From positions 1 through 5,554 of the forward strand of contig JAUXHY010000106.1 in the NCBI GenBank assembly GCA_030621275.1: a stretch of DNA of 5,554 nucleotides, read 5' to 3'. Below, in pieces: positions 1 to 4,510 of this stretch. Source of the DNA: a bacterium. GTDB taxonomy: Bacteria > Fidelibacterota > Marinisomatia > Marinisomatales > JAHJCW01. Position numbers and translations under genes: made by a program. The notes under the pieces are model-generated. The model was not told the origin of the DNA and did not search any database. It saw only the letters and a program-made list of their open reading frames with translations. Position 1 is the stretch's first letter, and the number at the start of each line of letters is the position of its first letter.

Positions 1-1
1 G

Positions 2-757
2 GAAAAAAATAAACGCCCCGCCATTAGTAGAATTAGAACTTTAATATATAATCAAAAAAAGAGCGAATTTGAAACAAGGACCGGACCAATATTTTCCAAT
101 TTAATACTGGCTGACGAGATTAATCGGGCACCGGCAAAAGTACAAAGCGCTTTGTTAGAAGCGATGCAAGAACGGCAAGTTACTATCGGTGAGAATACTT
201 TTCCTCTTGAGCCACCTTTTTTAGTTTTAGCGACGCAAAATCCAATTGAACAAGAAGGTACCTATCCGCTACCGGAAGCGCAAGTTGATAGATTCATGCT
301 AAAATTAAAAGTAGATTATCCTAATAAAGATGAGGAGCGTTTTATCATCAGACAGGAAGCAAAAACTGATAATATCCAATCACTAAAACCGATAATTTCT
401 AAACAGAAAATATTTGCCGCACAAAAAACAATAAATGATATTTACGTTGATGAAAAAGTGGAAGAGTATATTTTAAATCTAGTTTTTGCTACGAGAGACC
501 CCAAAAAATATGCACTGGATGATCTTCAAAACTTAATTGAATATGGTGCTTCACCACGTGCATCAATAAACTTAGTATTAGCTTCAAAAGCACGTGCTTT
601 TTTAGAACATCGCGGATACATTACACCGGAAGATGTGCGTTATATCGGAGCCGATATATTGCGCCATAGAATTCTACTTACATACGAAGCAGAAGCGGAA
701 GAAATTACTTCTGATGATATTGTACAAAGATTGTTCGATACTATTGAAGTACCCTAA
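2..757 (+). CDS. MoxR-family AAA+ ATPase, 5'-truncated by the window edge
   Basis: MoxR ATPases are chaperone-like AAA+ proteins that usually act with vWA/DUF58 partner proteins. The visible frame has 251 codons and is open to the left edge, so the first ATG at 152 is internal and not the start. Seen: the Walker B segment LILADEINRA (about nt 101-127), followed by the family signature SALLEAMQERQVT. Sensor 1 is LATQNP (227-244), then EGTYPLPEAQVDRFM, which carries the arginine-finger region. Sensor 2 is GASPRAS (545-565), inside the helical lid domain. The Walker A part, about 70-80 residues, lies outside the window. The stop is TAA (755-757), and the DUF58 gene follows after 11 bases, so the two are very likely cotranscribed. 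The first ~13 visible codons do not resemble the usual segment before the conserved LIYNQ, which may reflect a frameshift or poor sequence at the edge. Family assignment is firm; the exact substrate is unknown. Confidence 0.95.
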   Translation, partial: EKNKRPAISRIRTLIYNQKKSEFETRTGPIFSNLILADEINRAPAKVQSALLEAMQERQVTIGENTFPLEPPFLVLATQNPIEQEGTYPLPEAQVDRFMLKLKVDYPNKDEERFIIRQEAKTDNIQSLKPIISKQKIFAAQKTINDIYVDEKVEEYILNLVFATRDPKKYALDDLQNLIEYGASPRASINLVLASKARAFLEHRGYITPEDVRYIGADILRHRILLTYEAEAEEITSDDIVQRLFDTIEVP

Positions 758-768
758 AATATCCAAAT

Positions 769-1644
769 ATGATTCCCAAAGAAATCCTGCGTAAAGTACG
801 ACACATCGAAATTCGTACACGTGGATTAGTTAATGATCTATTTGGCGGTGAATATCATTCCGTGTTTAAAGGAAGAGGAATGACTTTTTCTGAAGTTCGC
901 GAATACCAGCCGGGAGATGATATTCGACTAATTGATTGGAATGTAACCGCCCGTTCCAATGAGCCATATATAAAAGTTTTTGAAGAAGAGCGTGAACTTA
1001 CCGTTTATTTAGTTGTTGATATCAGTTCATCGGGAATGTTCGGTTCAATGAATAAATTTAAGAAAGATATTGGCACCGAAATAGCGGCTGTATTGGGTTT
1101 CTCGGCTATTAAAAATAAGGATAGAGTTGGTCTAATTTTATTTTCTAGTGAAATTGAAAAATATATACCACCTAAAAAGGGCAGGTCACATGTATTGCGT
1201 GTAATTAGAGAATTACTATACCATAAACCACACAAGCAAGGTACAAACTTAGCATCTGTTTTAGACTTTTTACTTAAAGTGGCAAAAAGACGTAGTGTTG
1301 TGTTTATTATTTCAGATTTTTTAGATGAATATTATTGGAAACAATTACGAATGGTAAACCAAAAGCATGATGTAATCGGGATCCGCATATTTGATCCGGC
1401 AGAATTAGATTTTCCGAATATTGGACATCAAAAAATACATGACCCTGAATCAGGGGAAACATTCTGGATTGATACAAAAAAATCTAAAGAACTAGATGCA
1501 TATAAGCAAAATGTATTACAACAATTCAAAAATATTAAAAAGGAATGTGACCGCATGCAATTTGATTTAATTGATATTGCAACTAATGAAGATTTTGTTG
1601 AACCCTTAATGAGATATTTTAAATTGCGTGAACACCGTCATTAA
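769..1644 (+). CDS. DUF58 domain protein (vWA-like), MoxR partner
   Basis: This is a 291-residue DUF58 protein, full length for the short soluble form of the family. Seen: the N-terminal DUF58 signature GRGMTFSEVREYQPGDD, then IRLIDWNVTAR (residues 35-62). After it comes a vWA-like fold beginning with LVVDISSSG, where D84, S86 and S88 form the DxSxS metal-binding (MIDAS) motif. There is no signal peptide or membrane segment, so it should be cytoplasmic. Family members are encoded next to MoxR ATPases and are thought to be their partners; the biochemical role is poorly defined. The ATG at 769 follows the MoxR stop by 11 bases without a clear SD site, and the next gene starts 3 bases after this stop, which supports one transcript. 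The shadow frame on the opposite strand (1005-1235) is not a gene. Confidence 0.95.
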   Translation: MIPKEILRKVRHIEIRTRGLVNDLFGGEYHSVFKGRGMTFSEVREYQPGDDIRLIDWNVTARSNEPYIKVFEEERELTVYLVVDISSSGMFGSMNKFKKDIGTEIAAVLGFSAIKNKDRVGLILFSSEIEKYIPPKKGRSHVLRVIRELLYHKPHKQGTNLASVLDFLLKVAKRRSVVFIISDFLDEYYWKQLRMVNQKHDVIGIRIFDPAELDFPNIGHQKIHDPESGETFWIDTKKSKELDAYKQNVLQQFKNIKKECDRMQFDLIDIATNEDFVEPLMRYFKLREHRH

Positions 1645-1647
1645 AGA

Positions 1648-2550
1648 ATGTTGCAAATATTTTTCATATTTATAATATTATTTATCGGGTGTGAACCTGA
1701 TAATGATTCTGCATTTTTGCAAATTCAAGCTGATATTGATACAACAGTTGCTAGAATTGGCGATGTGCTTAATCTAAATATTAGTTCACAAAATGCAGGT
1801 GACCGGATTGTTGTTTTCCCTGATATTCAGGAAACTGAATCAATGGAAATTCGTGATAAAATAATTTTCTCAAAACGTAACAAGCCTTATCAAGTAAATT
1901 TTCAGATAGTGTTTTGGGATACGGGAAGTTTTATGATTCCTGAATATTCGGTTGAGATTCTGAGAGCTGATTCAACTAAGGATTTAACTATTGAAACTGA
2001 TCCAATCGATATAAAAATCATTTCTATGTTAACTGGAGTCGAAAATACAAATCTGCGTTCCATAAAAGATCCCATAGCATTGAAAAAACCTATCAATTGG
2101 TATAGATGGACATTAGTTGTTATCTTATTCTTCTTGCTACTGTCGCTATTAATTCTTTGGAGAAAAAGAATAAGAAAAGAACCTTTGGAAAAAATTGAAG
2201 TTTCAGAATTTCAATCTGCAAAAGATATCGCTATTGCTAGACTTGATGAACTGAAAAAATTAATAATCTCTGACAATAAAATGTTTTATTTACAAGCCTC
2301 ATTCATTTTACGGGAATTCATTGAAAATCAATACTATGTAAGAGCATTGGAAATGACAACTAATGAGATTAGTGAATTTGAATCCAATTATGCATTGAAT
2401 AAAAATGATTACACAAATTTGATAAATTTACTTAACCGTGCTGATTTAGCAAAGTTCGCCAAATTTGAGTTTACAGTTCAAGATAGAGAACGCGATTACA
2501 AGTGGATGCAGAACTTTATTTCAAATCTTAATTTTGAACAAATTCAATAA
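1648..2550 (+). CDS. BatD/DUF4381-like membrane protein of the MoxR-Bat cluster
   Basis: This is a 300-residue protein with three parts. Residues 1-14 are very hydrophobic and end in FIGC (C15), a plausible lipobox. Residues ~16-150 look like a periplasmic beta-rich domain of the BatD type (for example RIGDVLNLNISS, and WDTGSFMIPEYSV). One transmembrane helix (about 154-171) is followed by the basic stretch RKRIRKE, predicting a cytoplasmic C-terminus. The C-terminal domain has the conserved segments FILREFIENQY, RALEMTTNEI and NRADLAKFAKF, typical of the cytoplasmic part of DUF4381/BatD-like proteins next to MoxR and DUF58 genes. The ATG lies 3 bases after the DUF58 stop, suggesting translational coupling. 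It is the last gene of this block: the next gene is convergent, and no batA or batB vWA gene follows. The role is presumed to be membrane anchoring or sensing for the MoxR-DUF58 pair; this is inference. The n-region of the signal lacks basic residues, so lipidation is uncertain. Confidence 0.8.
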   Translation: MLQIFFIFIILFIGCEPDNDSAFLQIQADIDTTVARIGDVLNLNISSQNAGDRIVVFPDIQETESMEIRDKIIFSKRNKPYQVNFQIVFWDTGSFMIPEYSVEILRADSTKDLTIETDPIDIKIISMLTGVENTNLRSIKDPIALKKPINWYRWTLVVILFFLLLSLLILWRKRIRKEPLEKIEVSEFQSAKDIAIARLDELKKLIISDNKMFYLQASFILREFIENQYYVRALEMTTNEISEFESNYALNKNDYTNLINLLNRADLAKFAKFEFTVQDRERDYKWMQNFISNLNFEQIQ

Positions 2551-2556
2551 TTGAAT
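2542..2556. repeat. short AT-rich palindrome at the convergent gene ends
   Basis: ATTCAAT, one A, then ATTGAAT form a 7-bp perfect inverted repeat across the BatD-like stop codon, 18 bases before the end of the convergent peroxiredoxin gene. In RNA it would be a weak A-U-rich hairpin with no clear U tract on either side. It might help end transcription from both directions, but it does not look like a standard intrinsic terminator. The convergent intergenic gap is only 23 bases and contains no better candidate. Confidence 0.25.
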
Positions 2557-2573
2557 GCGGTATTAATCGAAAT

Positions 2574-3185
2574 TTAATGGTCCTTATATGGATCCCATTC
2601 TTTCCAAACATTGCCCACTAAGGCTGGACCTGGTTTTAATGTCTTTTTTTCTGGTTTCCATCCGGCAGGACATACCTCTGCGCCTTTTGTAGCTCTAACG
2701 TGTTGAAATGCATTGATTTGGCGAATGGTTTCATCCATTTGACGACCAACCGGAGGAGTCATAACTTCCATAGCTTGGATAACCCCATCCGGATCAATAA
2801 TAAATCGACCTCGTAATTCAACTCCTGCATCTTCATCGTAGACACCATAAATCTTTCCAACGTTTCCAGGTCCATCAGATGCCATATGAAATGGTATGTC
2901 TTTCTTCGCCATTTTGGACAATTCTTGGTCGTTCCATACTTTGTGTACAAATTGACTATCAACACTTACGGAGATTACTTCAACTCCAAGTTTTATTAAT
3001 GTATCATATTGTGCAGCGACCGCTGACACTTCAGTTGCTCAGACGAAAGTAAAATCACCAGGGTAAAAACACAATAAAATCCATTTTCCCATAAAATCTG
3101 ATAATTTTATAGTTGTAAAGGTTCCTTGATAATAAGCCGGAGCAGCAAAATAGGGGGCTTTTGTTCCTACTTTAGCAATTTCCAT
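2574..3185 (-). CDS. prxU: selenocysteine-containing peroxiredoxin (PrxU/AhpC-like), UGA read as Sec49
   Basis: Peroxiredoxins reduce H2O2 and organic hydroperoxides in the cytoplasm. Translated through one in-frame TGA (3041-3039), the gene gives 203 residues, a normal Prx1/AhpC length. The sequence runs from KVGTKAPYFAAPAY through FYPGDFTFV-Sec-ATEVSAVAA to the family segments SVDSQFVHKVWND and RGRFIIDPDGVI and the C-terminal VCPAGW. The TGA is exactly at the peroxidatic cysteine of PxxxTxxC (P42, T46, Sec49). C172 in VCPAGW is the expected resolving residue of a 2-Cys enzyme, so a Sec49-C172 selenenylsulfide is predicted. A SECIS-like hairpin directly follows the TGA. The start ATG at 3185 is supported by AGGAG with 6-nt spacing and by the family N-terminus. 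An automatic caller would start at the GTG at 3029 and lose the active site. It is monocistronic, convergent with the BatD-like gene and divergent from efp. Residue 50 is Ala, whereas Cys homologues usually have Pro. The symbol follows the known bacterial Sec-peroxiredoxin; orthology is inferred. Confidence 0.9.
3011..3029 (-). promoter_or_regulatory. bacterial SECIS hairpin inside the peroxiredoxin mRNA
   Basis: Read 5' to 3' on the minus strand, the element is GUG, a bulged U (3026), CAGC, the loop GGUC (3021-3018), GCUG, then CAC. This makes a 3-bp lower stem, one bulged U, a 4-bp upper stem and a four-base loop. The E. coli fdhF SECIS, known to bind SelB domain IV, has the same layout: bulged U, 4 bp and loop GGUC, with the loop G and U contacted by SelB. 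The loop starts 17 nt after the UGA, against 18 in fdhF. The element lies in the coding sequence and encodes VSAVAA, so protein and RNA structure constrain the same bases. No extended lower stem is visible. Confidence 0.85.
3039..3041 (-). other. in-frame UGA recoded as selenocysteine (Sec49)
   Basis: The codon is TGA on the minus strand, between GTC (Val48) and GCA (Ala50). The frame on both sides is unmistakably peroxiredoxin, and this is the position of the reactive cysteine. Cys elsewhere in the gene is TGT or TGC, and tryptophan in the window is TGG. None of the other five coding frames contains an internal TGA, and all visible genes end in TAA or TAG. Recoding at this one site is therefore more likely than a changed genetic code. 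It implies that the organism carries selA, selB, selC and selD, none of which lie in the window. Confidence 0.88.
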
Positions 3186-3286
3186 TTGAAACTCCTTTTG
3201 TAAAGGTTCTTTGAGTACTTTGGTTGAGGGTTTCTCGCCAACTTTTGCTCCTGTTGGACGAGCCCTATAGCTTTTTTTTCTTCCAT
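3167..3286 (-). other. possible 39-codon leader ORF or misframed N-terminal extension of the peroxiredoxin
   Basis: An ATG at 3286 opens a 39-codon frame (beginning MEEKKAIGLV) that ends in TAG at 3169-3167, overlapping the peroxiredoxin start by 19 bases in another frame. It contains a run of eight A (complement of 3272-3279) just after its start. Adding one A there would shift this ATG into the peroxiredoxin frame, which is open from 3311 to the ATG at 3185 but has no standard start codon of its own. The joined product would begin MEEKKSYRARPTGAK and continue to LQKEFQMEIAKVG. The ATG has no SD site, but it would lie ~31 nt after the predicted transcription start. It could be an upstream ORF, a slippage-dependent extension, a sequencing error, or chance. 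I do not claim a separate gene. Confidence 0.25.
3192..3196 (-). promoter_or_regulatory. Shine-Dalgarno site deciding the peroxiredoxin start
   Basis: AGGAG (inside AAAAGGAG) lies 6 nt before the ATG at 3185-3183. It is among the best ribosome binding sites in the window and supports this ATG over the GTG at 3029 and the upstream ATG at 3286, neither of which has a comparable site. Confidence 0.65.
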
Positions 3287-3303
3287 TTGAATATTTTTCA
3301 AAT
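3285..3303. repeat. 7-bp inverted repeat in the peroxiredoxin leader, possible operator
   Basis: ATTTGAA and TTCAAAT are separated by the five bases TATTT. The repeat sits about 14-32 bases downstream of the predicted transcription start of the peroxiredoxin gene and overlaps the ATG at 3286. A dyad of this size and place could bind a repressor such as a redox regulator. It does not match the 7-1-7 PerR box I know, and in AT-rich DNA such dyads also arise by chance. Confidence 0.3.
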
Positions 3304-3323
3304 ATTTTCGATTACCGCATCCA

Positions 3324-3352
3324 ATTATAAATAAAAATACAAGTTTTTATAA
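3324..3352 (-). promoter_or_regulatory. sigma70-like promoter for the selenoperoxiredoxin gene
   Basis: On the minus strand TTATAA (3352-3347, 4 of 6 matches to the -35 consensus) is followed after exactly 17 bases by TATAAT (3329-3324, perfect -10). The predicted start of transcription is near 3317, giving a leader of about 130 nt before the ATG at 3185. The leader holds the inverted repeat at 3285-3303 and the A8 run. The region is AT-rich, so chance matches are possible, but spacing and position are good. Confidence 0.5.
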
Positions 3353-3415
3353 CACTATTAAAGCTATATCAAATAATCTAGCTGTGTCTATAATTAGAAA
3401 ATAATAATCAAAAAT

Positions 3416-3443
3416 TTGAACTCTGAATACATTATTGTAAATT
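3416..3443 (+). promoter_or_regulatory. candidate promoter for efp-accB-accC
   Basis: TTGAAC (3416-3421) and TAAATT (3438-3443) are 16 bases apart, and the latter ends 25 bases before the efp ATG. The same site also reads as TTTG (3415-3418), 19 bases, then TAAATTTT, close to the Bacteroidota pattern TTTG-n19-TAnnTTTG. Either reading puts transcription start about 15-20 bases before efp. The -10 match is imperfect. The whole interval 3186-3468 is 283 bases between divergent genes and holds both promoters but no further convincing gene. Confidence 0.3.
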
Positions 3444-3457
3444 TTATGCTCTAAATT

Positions 3458-3462
3458 AAGGA
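3458..3462 (+). promoter_or_regulatory. Shine-Dalgarno site of efp
   Basis: AAGGA is 6 bases before the ATG at 3469 and fixes the start of efp, agreeing with the family N-terminus. Confidence 0.6.
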
Positions 3463-3468
3463 ATATAT

Positions 3469-4032
3469 ATGGCGACAACTGCAGATATTAAAAACGGCGT
3501 TGTAATACTTCATAAAGATAAGCGAATGAAGGTAATCGAGTTTCAACATGTGAAACCAGGTAAAGGTGGAGCATTTGTACGTACTAAATTAAAAGATTTA
3601 CTCACCGGTAAAATAATCGATCATACTTTTAACGCCGGAGCACGCATAGTATATGTACGCATAGAAGCGAAAAAAATGCAATATTTATATGAGGATGGGG
3701 ATTCTTTTTACTTTATGGATAACGATATTTATGAACAAATTACAGTGAGTGAAGCTGTTGTGTCGGAATCAAAAAACTTTATGATAGCCGGTATGAATGT
3801 AGAATTACTTTTTGACGGTTCTGAAGTATTAGATGTTCGTATTCCCTTACACGTAAATTTAAAGGTAACTGAAACCGAGCCGGGTTTTAAAGGAAATACC
3901 GCTACAGGAGCAACAAAGCCGGCAACAGTTGAAACGGGCTATATCCTCCAAGTTCCACTTTTTGTTGATATTGATGATATTTTAAGAATAGATACTCGAA
4001 CAGGTGAGTATATCGAAAGATCAAAATCGTAA
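3469..4032 (+). CDS. efp: translation elongation factor P
   Basis: EF-P binds the ribosome between the P and E sites and relieves stalling at consecutive prolines. The protein has 187 residues, the usual length. Domain I is the KOW-like N-terminal domain: [22 protein letters not shown], then [16 protein letters not shown]32 at the tip of the loop PGKGGAF is the residue that is post-translationally modified in many species (lysylated by EpmA or otherwise). No modification gene is in the window, so the type is unknown. The middle and C-terminal OB domains follow (for example [11 protein letters not shown], then [23 protein letters not shown], the conserved end). It is the first gene of a block with accB (17 bases after its TAA) and accC, an order common in bacteria, and it is divergent from the peroxiredoxin gene. 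Confidence 0.97.
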   Translation: MATTADIKNGVVILHKDKRMKVIEFQHVKPGKGGAFVRTKLKDLLTGKIIDHTFNAGARIVYVRIEAKKMQYLYEDGDSFYFMDNDIYEQITVSEAVVSESKNFMIAGMNVELLFDGSEVLDVRIPLHVNLKVTETEPGFKGNTATGATKPATVETGYILQVPLFVDIDDILRIDTRTGEYIERSKS

Positions 4033-4039
4033 TTGTATT

Positions 4040-4044
4040 GAGGT
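4040..4044 (+). promoter_or_regulatory. Shine-Dalgarno site deciding the accB start
   Basis: GAGGT lies 5 bases before the ATG at 4050. It overlaps the TTG at 4038 that an automatic caller may pick, so the ATG is the better start. Confidence 0.5.
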
Positions 4045-4049
4045 CATTT

Positions 4050-4502
4050 ATGTGGCAAGATAAACTTAAAGAAATTATATACTTATTAGAAAATAGTGAA
4101 GTTAATGAGATAGAAGCATCTTTTTGGGGACGTAAATATAGGGTTGTAAAAAGTCCAGCAATAATAGCCGGAGGTGGTCTCGCAAAAAGTGCCGATTATG
4201 AAAGTATGGCTGTTGAATCAAAATCGGTTAAAACTGTGCATACATCAGCGGTAACTGAAACAAATAATCATGATAAAATATTATCACCAATGCCGGGAAC
4301 GTTTTATGCTGCATCATCACCCGAGAGTCCAAATTATGTCAAAATTGGTGACAAGGTTTCCAAGGGCGATACACTTTGCATTATTGAAGCAATGAAAATA
4401 ATGAACGAGATTGAAGCGGAAAAAGATGGTACTATAATAACAGTTTTAGTAGATGACGGTCAACCGGTAGAGTATAACCAACCTCTTTTTGAACTAGAAT
4501 AG
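4050..4502 (+). CDS. accB: biotin carboxyl carrier protein of acetyl-CoA carboxylase
   Basis: AccB carries biotin between the biotin carboxylase (AccC) and the carboxyltransferase (AccA/AccD), making malonyl-CoA for fatty acid synthesis in the cytoplasm. The protein is 150 residues from the ATG at 4050, normal for the family. Seen: an N-terminal helical region [18 protein letters not shown] that probably contacts AccC, then a variable linker (residues ~45-75). The biotinyl domain has [17 protein letters not shown], which includes the protruding thumb. Its biotinylation motif is EAMKIM with the acceptor K116. An alternative in-frame TTG at 4038 would add MRSF, but it overlaps the probable SD site. 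It lies 17 bases after efp and 8 bases before accC, so the three are likely cotranscribed. The stop is TAG. Confidence 0.96.
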   Translation: MWQDKLKEIIYLLENSEVNEIEASFWGRKYRVVKSPAIIAGGGLAKSADYESMAVESKSVKTVHTSAVTETNNHDKILSPMPGTFYAASSPESPNYVKIGDKVSKGDTLCIIEAMKIMNEIEAEKDGTIITVLVDDGQPVEYNQPLFELE

Positions 4503-4510
4503 TAAAATAA

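Noticed and set aside
1005..1235. Reverse-strand ORF of 76 codons
   Set aside because: Shadow of the DUF58 gene; composition is not protein-like and there is no start context.
1902..2096. Reverse-strand ORF of 64 codons
   Set aside because: Shadow of the BatD-like gene, which is supported by conserved motifs.
2759..2965. Second reverse-strand ORF of 68 codons inside the peroxiredoxin
   Set aside because: Different frame of the same DNA, with no family features; the peroxiredoxin frame is clearly the coding one.
2574..3029. A 151-residue peroxiredoxin starting at the GTG of 3029
   Set aside because: It would lack the whole N-terminal part and the active site, has no suitable ribosome binding site, and its supposed start codon is the 5' arm of the SECIS hairpin.
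3039..3041. Nonsense mutation making the peroxiredoxin a pseudogene, or general TGA reassignment
   Set aside because: The TGA is exactly at the reactive cysteine and is followed by a SECIS-like hairpin, and the rest of the gene is intact. No other gene in the window contains an in-frame TGA, and tryptophan is encoded by TGG.
3247..3279. Possible + strand terminator: GCTC/GAGC stem followed by T8
   Set aside because: The stem is only 4 bp with a 9-nt loop and lies 8 bases away from the T run. No + strand gene ends nearby, and the T8 is the complement of the A run in the peroxiredoxin leader.
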